Source: an uncultured Verrucomicrobiota bacterium
GTDB taxonomy: Bacteria; Verrucomicrobiota; Verrucomicrobiia; Palsa-1439
DNA length: 43,983 nt
Direction: 5' to 3'
Assembly: GCA_903847335.1 (NCBI GenBank)
Contig: CAINDI010000017.1
Location: 1 to 43,983, forward strand
The notes beneath the pieces are model-generated. The model did not search any database and was not told where the DNA came from. It saw only the letters and a list, made by a program, of their open reading frames with translations. Numbering within the stretch: position 1 is the first letter of the stretch; every line of letters starts with the position of its first letter. Positions 9,419-18,046 of the stretch are shown here, in pieces. A program made the position numbers and the translations under genes.

Positions 9419-9447
9419 AACTTACCGGAATCTTTGTTGCCCGTCAA
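9419..9447 (-). promoter_or_regulatory. Candidate sigma-70 promoter for rplU-rpmA
   Basis: On the minus strand TTGACG (complement of 9442-9447) and TAAGTT (complement of 9419-9424) are separated by 17 bases, 30 bases upstream of the rplU ATG. The -35 is close to consensus and the -10 is weak. The -35 end lies 4 bp from the stop of the upstream lipoprotein gene. Confidence 0.4.
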
Positions 9448-9450
9448 TGC

Positions 9451-10086
9451 CTATTTCTGCATCGCCTCTTGGGTCTGCAATAGTTCAATTGTATCTTTGG
9501 CACGCTCGCGGACATCTTCGTCAACGTCGTTGAGCAAAACCTGCAGAATCGGCATGGCAAATTTGGCGTCGACACTGCCGAGTGCATTGACGGCCGCCTC
9601 GCGAACTTCCTTGGTTTGATTGGTTGCGATGCCCGCCGTCAGCAACGTGGCTTTATTCGCATCTTGCCCTTCGATATTGAAAAGCAAATTGAGCACCTGC
9701 AGCCGAAGATCAGGATCCGGCTCCTTCTGAAACAACCGGCCCAAAACACTCACCGCCTCCGGTGACCCAAGATTACTCAATTGGAAAATTGTTTGCACGC
9801 GGTCGGTGAATTCCGGATTCGCCAAATACTGCTTCTCCAAATCCGCAGCCGTTGGCAGCCCCGCACTGGCATCAGCAACCGTTGTCGTTCCCGCGAGTGC
9901 CGACTCTTCAAAAGAAGGCGGCATCGTTTCCGAAGTCGGCGTGGTTTTGAAATGCGCTTCTCGTTTTGGTGGGGCCGGCGGCACCGGTGGCGCGACCGGC
10001 AATGGTTCCTCTTTCTGGCCGCAACCAGTCCAAACCACCGTCACCACTCCGACTACCGCTATCCATTTTAAAATCTCGCGCTTCAT
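9451..10086 (-). CDS. HEAT-repeat lipoprotein
   Basis: This 211-residue protein has a signal peptide ending in a lipobox (VVWTGC, Cys22), so it is predicted to be anchored by lipid at a membrane. A Pro-rich linker (about residues 28-45) is followed by helical repeats. EVREAAVNALGSVDAKFAM and EDVRERAKDTIELL show the HEAT pattern of a buried A-L/V core with a conserved Asp-Val-Arg entry. The repeats suggest a protein-binding scaffold; the partner is unknown. A second protein of the same architecture lies at 38985-39677. The neighbours are rplU downstream and a Crp/Fnr regulator upstream, neither of which indicates function. Confidence 0.8.
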   Translation of the reverse strand: MKREILKWIAVVGVVTVVWTGCGQKEEPLPVAPPVPPAPPKREAHFKTTPTSETMPPSFEESALAGTTTVADASAGLPTAADLEKQYLANPEFTDRVQTIFQLSNLGSPEAVSVLGRLFQKEPDPDLRLQVLNLLFNIEGQDANKATLLTAGIATNQTKEVREAAVNALGSVDAKFAMPILQVLLNDVDEDVRERAKDTIELLQTQEAMQK

Positions 10087-10122
10087 TTTTACTTTATAAC
10101 GCTCGGTTTGAGATTCGTCGAG

Positions 10123-10797
10123 TCAAAGCCGTTCGTCACCGGTGGCAACTTTTTCGAGCCGTGCCCGATTGCTAATGCGAATCAGATCGCCCCGGTAGGT
10201 CAACACCCGGTGCCGGCTCAACCGCGCCAACAACCGGGACAGCGTTTCCTTCGTGGTCCCCAAAATTTGCGCCAGCGTGGTTTTGCTGACGTTAATCCGA
10301 ATCGGCTCACCGGATTGCGCCGGCAAACTTAACACATAACTCGCAAATCGCGCCGGCACCTCTTTCAGCGTCAAATCGGTCAACGCATTCCGCAAATGAT
10401 TGAGCCATTGCACTAACGCGCCCATGATTTTGAAACTGAGTTTTCCGTCCCGCGCCAGCAATTGCTTGAAACCATTTTTCTCAATCCACAACACCGTCGT
10501 CGCGCTCAACGCCTCCGCCGTCGCCGGATACGCTTCCATAAACATCGCCGCCTCCGCAAACGCATCACCGGCAGCCACCACGTGGATAATTCGCTCCCGA
10601 CCGTCAGGTCCGAGCCGGTAAATCTTCACCGTCCCAGCAATCAAAACACAAAAACCACGCGACGCTTCGCCTTCGGTGAAAATAATTTGTCCCTTCCGGT
10701 ATTCCCGCCGCGATGTGATCGCTTGTACTGCCGCCAATTCCTTCGCTTCCAAATCAGCGAACAACCGGCAGCTCCGCAGCAAAAACGTCAAGTTCAT
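10123..10797 (-). CDS. Crp/Fnr-family transcription regulator
   Basis: This 224-residue protein has an N-terminal cyclic-nucleotide-binding-like beta-barrel (about residues 10-120; GQIIFTEGEASRGFCVLIAG, then GDAFAEAAMF), a dimerisation helix (about 125-150) and a C-terminal winged helix-turn-helix (about 160-210). The recognition helix is TTKETLSRLLARL. The N-terminal cysteine cluster that binds the Fe-S centre in Fnr is absent, so it is not an oxygen-sensing Fnr of that kind. Glu and Ser/Arg positions of a cAMP pocket are only partly conserved, so the ligand is unknown. The start overlaps the helicase stop by 4 bp, so both are probably co-transcribed. Confidence 0.9.
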   Translation of the reverse strand: MNLTFLLRSCRLFADLEAKELAAVQAITSRREYRKGQIIFTEGEASRGFCVLIAGTVKIYRLGPDGRERIIHVVAAGDAFAEAAMFMEAYPATAEALSATTVLWIEKNGFKQLLARDGKLSFKIMGALVQWLNHLRNALTDLTLKEVPARFASYVLSLPAQSGEPIRINVSKTTLAQILGTTKETLSRLLARLSRHRVLTYRGDLIRISNRARLEKVATGDERL

Positions 10798-12014
10798 CGC
10801 CGGCGGCGCGGTCCGAAGGAGTAGCCTTTTGAAGTCCGCGCCATCGTCACATTCCGGCGCGCGCCAGCGCCGGCATCCTCGTGAAAAGCGGCCGTCGCGG
10901 TGTAATTGAAGTTCTCCAATTGCAAACGCGGAATCTTTGCGCCGATGAACCGCTCGATGGCATTCACATGCTCCGCTTCTTCCGTCGTCGTCAGCGTGAA
11001 CGCATCGCCAACTTTCTGCGCGCGACCGGTGCGGCCAATGCGGTGAACGTAATCTTCCGGATGCTGCGGCACGTCGTAATTGATCACGTGTGTCACACCT
11101 TCCACATCGATGCCACGCGCCGCAATATCAGTGGCAACCATGATTTCGTACTTACCGGACTTAAATCCTTCCAGCGCCTCAATTCGTTCGCGCTGCGTCC
11201 GGTTGGAATGCAAAACGGCGACCGAATGATTGGCTTGCTTGAGCCGGGTAGCGATTTTATCGGCACCGTGTTTGGTCCGAGAGAAAATTAGAATGCTGTC
11301 AAATTTTGTCCGCTCCAACAGCGTGATGAGCAACTGAAACTTTTGCGTCGCCGCGACTGGATAAAATGCGTGCGTCACCGTCGCCGCCGGCAGCCGGCGC
11401 TCGCCGACTGAGATTTGCTCTGGATTTCGCAACGCCCAACCGGCGAGACGCTCAATCTCACCCGGAATCGTCGCAGAAAATAGCAACGTCTGGCGTTCCT
11501 TCGGACATTTTTCAACGACCCGACGAACTTGCGGCAAAAATCCCATATCCAGCATCCGGTCCACTTCATCGAGAATCAACACCTGCACATCGTTGAGCCG
11601 CACATCGCCCTGCTCCATCAAGTCGAGAAGCCGGCCCGGTGTGGCAATCAAAATATCCATCCCGGCTTTCAAGTCGATCCGCTGCTGGCCGTAACCGACG
11701 CCGCCATAAATCACCGTCGTTCGTAAATCGGTGAATCGTCCATAATCGCGAAACGCCGTCTCGACTTGCGCGGCGAGTTCCCGCGTCGGCGTCAACACCA
11801 CACACCGGCATTTGCCGTGCAGACCGAGCTTCGTTAATACCGGTAACGCAAACGCCGCCGTCTTACCGGTGCCGGTTTGTGCGGAACCAATGACATCTCG
11901 GCCGGCGAGAATCAACGGAATCGCGCGAAGTTGTACCGGCGTCGGTTCGGAGTAACCAACCGCCGCCACACCACGCAACACAACTTCGGATAATCCTAAT
12001 GCTTTAAATGCCAT
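10794..12014 (-). CDS. rhlE: DEAD-box ATP-dependent RNA helicase, RhlE-like
   Basis: This is a 406-residue two-RecA-domain helicase. Visible motifs are Q motif PTPVQLRAIP, motif I AQTGTGKT (Lys51), Ia PTRELA, TPGRLLD, motif II as DEVD (149-152) instead of DEAD, SAT, ARGIDVEGV and HRIGRTGRA. The arginine/glycine-rich C-terminus is short, as in RhlE subfamily members. It probably remodels RNA in ribosome assembly or decay. The DEVD variant retains both catalytic acids, so it should be active. The gene is translationally coupled to the Crp/Fnr gene downstream. Confidence 0.93.
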   Translation of the reverse strand: MAFKALGLSEVVLRGVAAVGYSEPTPVQLRAIPLILAGRDVIGSAQTGTGKTAAFALPVLTKLGLHGKCRCVVLTPTRELAAQVETAFRDYGRFTDLRTTVIYGGVGYGQQRIDLKAGMDILIATPGRLLDLMEQGDVRLNDVQVLILDEVDRMLDMGFLPQVRRVVEKCPKERQTLLFSATIPGEIERLAGWALRNPEQISVGERRLPAATVTHAFYPVAATQKFQLLITLLERTKFDSILIFSRTKHGADKIATRLKQANHSVAVLHSNRTQRERIEALEGFKSGKYEIMVATDIAARGIDVEGVTHVINYDVPQHPEDYVHRIGRTGRAQKVGDAFTLTTTEEAEHVNAIERFIGAKIPRLQLENFNYTATAAFHEDAGAGARRNVTMARTSKGYSFGPRRRR

Positions 12015-12040
12015 AAATTTTATTCTCCACGACTTCCAGA

Positions 12041-12370
12041 CTACCGGGCTTCATCGCCAACGCGAATTTCACCTTTTAAAATATCAGCGGTCGCAAAACT
12101 CACCCGAACCGGGTCAGTGATTTGCACTTCGCCAATGCGCTGGCCGGTACGATAAACACTAAGCCGCTCGCCAACCGCCGGCATCGTCTGCGACCGGTAA
12201 TCCAAAACGACAAACCCAAGTTTAGCATCCACATGCGTGATTTTCGCTCCGGTGGCAATAAATTGCATGACCGACGGCTGACCGGCGGCGGTTGGTTTAG
12301 CAGTCGGCGTGGATTGCGTCGTACAGCCGGTCAAAATGGCAAACGAGATAATATTGAGGATTTTTTTCAT
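12041..12370 (-). CDS. Small putative lipoprotein
   Basis: The likely start is 12370: MKKILNIISFAILTGCTTQ is a short signal peptide with lipobox LTGC. The open frame continues upstream to 12478, but there it translates the tRNA remnant (RFRFLIRGSRVRTTPGAP), which is not real coding. The mature part (about 90 residues) starts with a Thr/Pro/Ala-rich linker followed by a beta-rich domain with GAKITHVDAKLGFVVLDY, GERLSVYRTGQRIGEV and ILKGEIRVGDEA. The last elements resemble small beta-barrel repeats found in Verrucomicrobiota secreted proteins. Function is unknown. It sits between the helicase gene and the decayed island, so its own promoter may overlap the tRNA fragment. Confidence 0.75.
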   Translation of the reverse strand: MKKILNIISFAILTGCTTQSTPTAKPTAAGQPSVMQFIATGAKITHVDAKLGFVVLDYRSQTMPAVGERLSVYRTGQRIGEVQITDPVRVSFATADILKGEIRVGDEAR

Positions 12371-12376
12371 AATTGA

Positions 12377-12420
12377 TGGCGCGCCCGGCGTGGTTCGAAC
12401 ACGCGACCCACGGATTAGAA
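12377..12420 (-). other. 3' half of tRNA-Arg(TCT): attachment-site remnant
   Basis: On the minus strand this reads anticodon loop TTCTAA, stem TCCGT, variable loop, T arm GCGTG-TTCGAAC-CACGC, acceptor strand CGGGCGC, discriminator G and encoded CCA (complement of 12377-12379). This is the 3' half of a typical GCGCCCG...CGGGCGC tRNA-Arg. Upstream of the anticodon loop the sequence does not continue as an anticodon stem or D arm, so the tRNA is not functional. Breakage in the anticodon loop followed by an intact 3' half is the footprint left by tyrosine-recombinase integration into a tRNA gene. The intact tRNA-Arg(TCT) should lie elsewhere. Confidence 0.82.
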
Positions 12421-12423
12421 ATC

Positions 12424-12951
12424 GAAATCTGAAGGTATTTATTAGGACGCAATTTCTTAGTAAGATTGCTTCATTCAACAGTTTGTGTCAATCGCAATCC
12501 GGCACCAAAACACCATAAAACTACCCCGCTCTGCCACGGAAATGCCACGGGGAAGTGGAGCGGATGCCTTACAAGATTTGTTCACAGATAGTCAGCATTT
12601 GTCGCTGATTGGATGGCAAATCATCGCTGGGCCTTTTCCTCCAACGACTTGATGGCGATCAATAAAACTTATAATCCGGTCGGCAAAGTCCGCCTCGTCA
12701 AAACTGCCGGCGGGAATGCGGAGCAGAGAGTCACGCTGACAAGCCGAGGAAAGCCAAGCGTTGTTCGCGTTCGCCCGAAGTCATCGTGCCACCAGCCTAC
12801 GAAGGTGGTTCCGGAAAGTCAATTGCCGCGCCATTTGTCACCAGAATCGTGTGCGGATTGTATTTTACACTTGAAACTCAATCGTCCCCAAACCGAAGAT
12901 GGAGTGAATGAACACGATGAAGACCTTCTTATTGCTTCCCCGCACGCATGA
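12424..12951. other. Degraded island sequence without a recognisable gene
   Basis: Between the tRNA fragment and the methyltransferase remnant no frame gives a convincing protein. A rightward frame opens at 12613 and stops at 12949-12951 in the same phase as the methyltransferase fragment, but its translation looks random. A second frame around 12774-12900 gives a protein-like stretch (PEVIVPPAYEGGSGKS) that I cannot assign. A short direct repeat of GCCACGG occurs near 12533-12551. The stretch reads as decayed mobile DNA. No integrase was recognised. Confidence 0.5.
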
Positions 12952-13425
12952 ACGGCGGATCCCGAACGGCATCAATGGATCACAGCTTCGGTCAAGCAAC
13001 CGGAACACTTTATTCTCGGCGATGCGGGGTGCTTGCAGTCATTCGCATTTCCGAGCTGTGATTTTTGTATTACATCACCACCCTATATGCCGAGCCATCA
13101 TCGCTGGAATCCGTTGTTTCAAGGGAATCCGGGCGAAGCCGGTTATCCTAAATATCTCGACCGGCTGCAGGAGATTTTTCGGCAAGTTTCACTGGTTGTG
13201 AAACAAAATGGTTACCTTGTAATTGAAGTTCACAACCTGAAAGGGAAAGAAGTAACTCCGCTGGCTTGGGACATTGCCAGCCGGGTCTCGACCATCATGA
13301 AGTTTGAAGGCGAGATTATCACCGGATGGAAAGGTCACGCCTTTGCTGGCTACAACCACAGTTATTGTCTCATTTTTAAGAACACAAAACAGCCCAAGTT
13401 GGGAGCACGCCGGTTAAAGCGTTAA
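12952..13425 (+). pseudogene. DNA methyltransferase remnant (TSPPY motif)
   Basis: The frame, bounded upstream by the stop at 12949-12951, reads VKQPEHFILGDAG, then CDFCITSPPYMPSHH, and ends with GYLVIEVHNLKG and GHAFAGYNHSYCLIFKN. GD plus TSPPY is the entry and catalytic motif of beta-type amino (N4-cytosine/N6-adenine) methyltransferases. There is no ATG before the conserved GD/TSPPY region (the first is 13033, already inside the domain). The SAM-binding FxGxGT motif that should follow is missing before the stop at 13423-13425. It is therefore broken at the 5' end and probably also lacks an essential motif. It is most likely cargo of the element that integrated at the tRNA-Arg. The closing hydrophobic strand looks undamaged, so the decay may be recent. 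Confidence 0.68.
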
Positions 13426-13453
13426 GTGGAATCAGGCTTTCAATCTGCGAATC

Positions 13454-13493
13454 AAAGACTCGCCAATGTCGGAAAGATGTGGTAAGAGTCTTT
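13454..13493. promoter_or_regulatory. Inverted repeat upstream of the indolepyruvate oxidoreductase
   Basis: AAAGACTC (13454-13461) and GAGTCTTT (13486-13493) form a perfect 8-bp inverted repeat with a 24-base spacer, ending 5 bp before the preferred ATG at 13499. It could be an operator or an RNA stem close to the ribosome site. The AAGAG that would serve as a weak ribosome site lies inside the right arm. No further support is visible. Confidence 0.35.
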
Positions 13494-13498
13494 CTCGC

Positions 13499-16400
13499 AT
13501 GAAAGTGGATCCACGGTTCCTCAAAGAGACCGGCGCGGAAGTTTTCACCGGCAATGAGTTATTGATCAAAGGTGCGCTGGAAGTTGACGGTGGCGTCCAT
13601 TTGCTCACTGGCTATCCCGGCTCACCGGTGGCGGGCTTTTTCGACACGATGGAAGAAATTGCCCCGTTGCTGAAAGCTCACGGCATCCGCGGTTGTATCG
13701 CCAATAATGAAGCGCTCGGCGCGGCGATGCTCAACGGCTCCCAAATGGCACCGTTACGCGGGATTTGTGCCATGAAATCCGTCGGTCTCCACGTGGCAAC
13801 CGATGCGCTTGCGCTCGGCAATCTCGCCGGCGCACATCCCGATGGCGGTGCGCTCGTGTTGATCGGCGACGATCCGTGGAGCGATTCCACGCAAGTCCCG
13901 GCAGATTCCCGGTATCTCTGCAAACACATGTACCTGCCGGTGCTCGAACCCTCCAGCAATCAAGAACTCAAAGACTGGATTAATCTCGGTTTCAAACTTT
14001 CCCAAGAAGCCAATCTTTACGTCGGCTATCTCGTCACTACTAACCAAGCCGACGGCGGCGGCAGTGTCACCTGCCGGCCGAACCACTTTCCGGACCTCAG
14101 CACACTCCACAAATTCAACATTGATACCGCCGTGATTGATTTCGAGCGGACGGTGCTCTTGCCGCCGCGCACTTGGTTGCGCGAACAGGCGATGCCGGAG
14201 CGATTTGCTAAACTTTTTACCAGCGCGCGCCGGCTCGGCCTGAACCAGATCGTCAACGCCCCCGACCATTCCAAATGGCGCGCGGAAATTGGTTTCGTCG
14301 CCACAGGTCTCGGCTACAGCTATCTCCAACACGCGTTGCACGAACTCGGCGTCGCCGACCAAGTGCCGATTCTCAAACTTGGCGTCAGCTATCCGGTGGA
14401 CCCGGTCATCGTTGAAGAATTTTCCCGGCAAGTCCGCAGCATCTTCGTCATCGAAGAACGGCGCGGATTCATGGAAGAACAAATCAGCGAAATTGTCGGC
14501 AAGCTGAACCAAAATGCCACCGGCGCCAATCGCACCAATGTTTGGGGAAAAGAATTTCCCGCCGGTCTGCAAGGCATTCCGGCGTCGCGGGGTTTCAATC
14601 CCAGCATTCTCATCGAACGCCTCGGCCCGCTCGGTAAATTTTTTCACGATCCGAATCTGACGCTCGACGAACCGCAGATTGACCGGGCCGTTGCGCTCGT
14701 TCGCGAGACCGGCACGTTCGAGGTGAAGTTACCGCCGCGCACGCCGACCTTCTGTCCCGGTTGTCCGCACCGGGACTCGGCGAGTTTGTTGATCGAGATT
14801 AAAAAACAGTTTCGCGATGCCAATTTCATGCGGCAGCAGCATCAGCGCAAACCGGTTGATCTCGTATTCCATGGCGATACCGGTTGCTACACGATGCTGA
14901 TGTTCGAGCCGACGAAAGATTTGATGCATAATTATTCCGGCATGGGCTTGGGCGGCGGCACCGGGGCCGGCATTGATCCGTTCATCACGAATAAGCAGGT
15001 CACGTTCGTCGGCGATTCGACTTTTTTCCATTCTGGCATGTTGGGAATTTCCAACGCGCTCAAGCAGGGCCAAGACATCACCTACATCATCCTCGACAAC
15101 GCCACCACCGCGATGACCGGCCATCAGCCGACGCCGAGCATGGATGTGGACATTGTCGGCGACACGACCTTCCGGCAAAGCATCGACCGCATTGCCGAAG
15201 CGATGCTCGGGCAAGGGGTCCATGTTGTCCGTGGTAATCCTGCGTACCGGGAAACGTGGCGACAGACGCTGGAGGAAACCATTTTGCGCGACGGCGTGAA
15301 AGTGGTCATCGCCGACAAAGAGTGCGGCATTACTTCTCACCGGCGCGAGACCCGGCAAGAGCGATTGGAGATTCGCGAGCACGGTTTTGTTCGCGAAAAG
15401 CATTACGTCAACGTCAACACCGATGTCTGCGAGCATTGCCTGGAATGCACAGTGGCGACCGGCTGCCCCGGTCTCACCTTTGTCGAAACACCGTTCGGCG
15501 CAAAAGTGCAAACCGATTTGTCGTGGTGCGTCGCCGACACCGCTTGCACAAAAATTTACGCCTGCCCGTCCTTCGAAGAAATCACCGTCGTGCGCAAACA
15601 GAAGTTACCGGCACCGATTGACGCCGTGGACTTGACCGGCATTCCGGTGCCGGAGCCGCGCGCATTCACGGATGTCTGGCATTGCCATTTAGCCGGTGTC
15701 GGCGGCCAAGGTATCGGCGTTTGCACGGCGACCATCGTCCGTGCCGGTTTCTTGCAAGGGTACACCGTCAATTTCTGCGACAAAAAAGGCCTCGCGGTTC
15801 GTAACGGCAGCGTCTATTCGCAAATCACTTTTACCAAAAACGGCGTGCCGGTCTCTGTTCTCATTCCGTACGGTCAGGCGGATGTCGTCATTGGCGTTGA
15901 TCCACTCGAAGCCTGCCGGAGTCTCGACCCGAAAGGCAATTTGCGCGTCGGCTCACCGGAGCGCACCAGCGCCGTCATCAACGCCTACAAAACGCCGACA
16001 ATTCTCACGCTGCTCGGCAAAGACAATTTCGATGTCGCCAGTGTCGAGGAGAACATCCGCCGGTACACGCGCCGGGACGATTATTTCGGTCTCAACATCG
16101 CCGGCATCAGCGAACATTTCTTCGGCACCAAAATTTACGCCAACGTCGTGATGCTCGGGATTACGTTCCAACGCGGACTGTTGCCGCTCGCGCTCGAAAA
16201 TGTCGAAGCCGCCCTGAAAGTCACAATGGGCCCGGCGGCCGAGGAGAACGTCAAAGCGTTCCACCTCGGCCGCAAACTCGTGCTCGATCCCGGGCTCGCG
16301 ACCCGGCACGAACTCCGCGAAACCTACGAACAATTTGTTTTTGAACGGATGGATGTCCTCAAGCGGAATCACCGGTGGGGGCGACGGTGGGCGCTGGACT

Positions 16401-17092
16401 TTGCCCAACTCGTCCGCCGGAGCGAGCAGAGCATTCAGCTCGGAGACCAAGTCGCGCGCGACCTCGTTTGGCGGCTGTACGATTTGCTCGAATTCGGCAC
16501 CGGCGATTATGCGCGCCGGTATCTTGATTTGGTCGAACGCGTGCACGCCAAAGATACCGCCGCCGACGATTACGCGGTGACCAAAGCGGTTATCTGGAAT
16601 TTACACAAAGCGATGATTATTAAAGATGAGGTGTACGTCGCGCATCTGTTGACCAGCGAAGAAAAAACGCGGCGCGACAACCACCGGTACCATGTGGATG
16701 CTCAGCGCGGTGACAAAATCATTTATCACCATCTCAACCGGCCCGAATTTGTGCTGTTCGGTCGCAAATTGCGCTTCAAAATTTCGCCGCGAAAGTGGCA
16801 GTTGAACGTGCTGAAACATTTCCGCTGGCTCCGGCTCGTGTTACCGGCGTGGCACCGGCAGGAGAGTCAATTTCGGGATTGGTATATTCAGCTCGTCGAA
16901 AATTTCCCGGCGGTGACCACGGCCGAATCACGCGCCCGGTATCTCCAAGCATTACGCTGCGTCGAATCCGTCAAAGGCTACCGCGAAATCCGGTATCCGA
17001 AAATGGAAGCGGCCCGCCGGCAAGCGGAACAACTGCTTACCCAATCGTCGCCGGTCATTTCCCAACCGGTCGTTACCTATACCAGTCGGTAA
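13499..17092 (+). CDS. Indolepyruvate:ferredoxin oxidoreductase, fused subunits
   Basis: This 1197-residue TPP- and Fe-S-dependent enzyme decarboxylates aryl pyruvates such as indolepyruvate to aryl-CoA, reducing ferredoxin. Domains in order: pyrimidine-binding domain with LLTGYPGSPV (about 35), core to about 400, CPGCPHRDS (about 418) and GDTGCYTM (about 459) of the TPP pyrophosphate domain with GDSTFFHSG, a Cys-rich cluster region CEHCLECTVATGCPG ... CVADTACTKIYACPSF (about 643-695), a gamma-type domain AGVGGQGIG (about 733), and a C-terminal all-helical extension (about 930-1197) as in large fused IOR-like proteins. The start at 13499 (MKVDPRF) is preferred over 13466 because it matches the usual family beginning. 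It is followed after 6 bp by cbiM. It implies anaerobic or facultative amino-acid metabolism. Confidence 0.92.
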   Translation: MKVDPRFLKETGAEVFTGNELLIKGALEVDGGVHLLTGYPGSPVAGFFDTMEEIAPLLKAHGIRGCIANNEALGAAMLNGSQMAPLRGICAMKSVGLHVATDALALGNLAGAHPDGGALVLIGDDPWSDSTQVPADSRYLCKHMYLPVLEPSSNQELKDWINLGFKLSQEANLYVGYLVTTNQADGGGSVTCRPNHFPDLSTLHKFNIDTAVIDFERTVLLPPRTWLREQAMPERFAKLFTSARRLGLNQIVNAPDHSKWRAEIGFVATGLGYSYLQHALHELGVADQVPILKLGVSYPVDPVIVEEFSRQVRSIFVIEERRGFMEEQISEIVGKLNQNATGANRTNVWGKEFPAGLQGIPASRGFNPSILIERLGPLGKFFHDPNLTLDEPQIDRAVALVRETGTFEVKLPPRTPTFCPGCPHRDSASLLIEIKKQFRDANFMRQQHQRKPVDLVFHGDTGCYTMLMFEPTKDLMHNYSGMGLGGGTGAGIDPFITNKQVTFVGDSTFFHSGMLGISNALKQGQDITYIILDNATTAMTGHQPTPSMDVDIVGDTTFRQSIDRIAEAMLGQGVHVVRGNPAYRETWRQTLEETILRDGVKVVIADKECGITSHRRETRQERLEIREHGFVREKHYVNVNTDVCEHCLECTVATGCPGLTFVETPFGAKVQTDLSWCVADTACTKIYACPSFEEITVVRKQKLPAPIDAVDLTGIPVPEPRAFTDVWHCHLAGVGGQGIGVCTATIVRAGFLQGYTVNFCDKKGLAVRNGSVYSQITFTKNGVPVSVLIPYGQADVVIGVDPLEACRSLDPKGNLRVGSPERTSAVINAYKTPTILTLLGKDNFDVASVEENIRRYTRRDDYFGLNIAGISEHFFGTKIYANVVMLGITFQRGLLPLALENVEAALKVTMGPAAEENVKAFHLGRKLVLDPGLATRHELRETYEQFVFERMDVLKRNHRWGRRWALDFAQLVRRSEQSIQLGDQVARDLVWRLYDLLEFGTGDYARRYLDLVERVHAKDTAADDYAVTKAVIWNLHKAMIIKDEVYVAHLLTSEEKTRRDNHRYHVDAQRGDKIIYHHLNRPEFVLFGRKLRFKISPRKWQLNVLKHFRWLRLVLPAWHRQESQFRDWYIQLVENFPAVTTAESRARYLQALRCVESVKGYREIRYPKMEAARRQAEQLLTQSSPVISQPVVTYTSR

Positions 17093-17098
17093 TCCGCG

Positions 17099-18046
17099 AT
17101 GCATATCCCGGACGGATTTCTTGACGCCAAAACGGCGATTACTTCGGCGGTCCTCGCCGGCGGTGGAGTCGGCGTAGCGTTATCTCAAGTGCGCCGGCAT
17201 CTGGTCCGGCGAAAAGTTCCGTTGCTGGGTTTAGCGGCGGCGTTTATTTTTGCGGCGCAGATGTTGAACTTTCCGGTAATGGGTGGCACCTCCGGACATT
17301 TGATTGGCGGAGTACTAGCGGCAGTGTTGCTCGGACCGAGTGCGGCGGTCATCGCGTTGACGTGTGTGCTGGTCGTGCAATGTTTTCTGTTTGCCGATGG
17401 CGGTGTAACGGCGCTCGGCGCGAATGTCTTGAATATGGCGGTCATCCATCCGGTGATTGGCTACGGAATCTACCGATTGATTCGGCATCGGCTCACCGGC
17501 CAACGCGGGATGATTGTCGCGGCGGCGTTTGCGAGTTGGTGCGCGACGGTGCTGGCGGCGATGGTTTGCGCCGGAGAACTCGCATTTTCCGGAACGATTT
17601 CCTGGGGGATCGCCTTTCCGGCGATGACGAATGTTCATCTGCTCATCGGTCTCGGCGAAGGATTGATTACGGCGTTGGTCATCACGGCGATTGCGCGTGT
17701 GCGACCGGAGCTGGTCGCGGAATCGCTCCAACCGACGATTGCGCGCCGGTCCGGTGAATTTGTCGGGCTAGGATTGCTGGTGGCGTTGGGACTCGTGATT
17801 TTTGTCGCGCCGTTTGCTTGTCCATGGCCGGATGGTTTGGAAAAAGTTGCCGAAAGATTTGGCGTGAAATCGGTAGCAACGATGCTACCGGCTCCGTTGG
17901 CTGATTACCAAGTACCGGGATTGAAATCCGCTGTGGCAACGACGGCGATTGCCGGTGCGATTGGCACAATCATGGCACTTGGCTTGGCGCTTTTGCTGGC
18001 ACGAATTCTGGTCCCGAAACAAACTGATGAAACACGATTTTCTTGA
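17099..18046 (+). CDS. cbiM: CbiM/NikM-type cobalt or nickel ECF transporter S component
   Basis: This 315-residue membrane protein begins MHIPDGFLD. The free N-terminus and His2 form the metal site in CbiM/NikM, so the start is certain. LNFPVMGGTSGHLIGG and GANVLNMAVIHP are family signatures. After about 210 residues comes a hydrophilic loop and two more segments (ACPWPDGLEKVAERFG), an integrated CbiN/NikN-like C-terminal part, so M and N are fused. Whether the metal is Co2+ or Ni2+ cannot be decided. No cobalamin riboswitch precedes it; it appears to be transcribed with the oxidoreductase gene 6 bp upstream. Confidence 0.93.
   Translation: MHIPDGFLDAKTAITSAVLAGGGVGVALSQVRRHLVRRKVPLLGLAAAFIFAAQMLNFPVMGGTSGHLIGGVLAAVLLGPSAAVIALTCVLVVQCFLFADGGVTALGANVLNMAVIHPVIGYGIYRLIRHRLTGQRGMIVAAAFASWCATVLAAMVCAGELAFSGTISWGIAFPAMTNVHLLIGLGEGLITALVITAIARVRPELVAESLQPTIARRSGEFVGLGLLVALGLVIFVAPFACPWPDGLEKVAERFGVKSVATMLPAPLADYQVPGLKSAVATTAIAGAIGTIMALGLALLLARILVPKQTDETRFS

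Noticed and set aside
12041-12478. Longer version of the small lipoprotein starting at 12478
   Set aside because: The first 36 codons translate the tRNA-Arg fragment; the ATG at 12370 begins a proper lipoprotein signal peptide.
13754-14647. 297-codon leftward open frame inside the indolepyruvate oxidoreductase gene
   Set aside because: The plus strand encodes a conserved enzyme here; the antisense frame has no recognisable domain or ribosome site.
17060-17098. Cobalamin or NiCo riboswitch before cbiM
   Set aside because: cbiM starts 6 bp after the oxidoreductase stop, leaving no space, and no B12-box sequence is seen.
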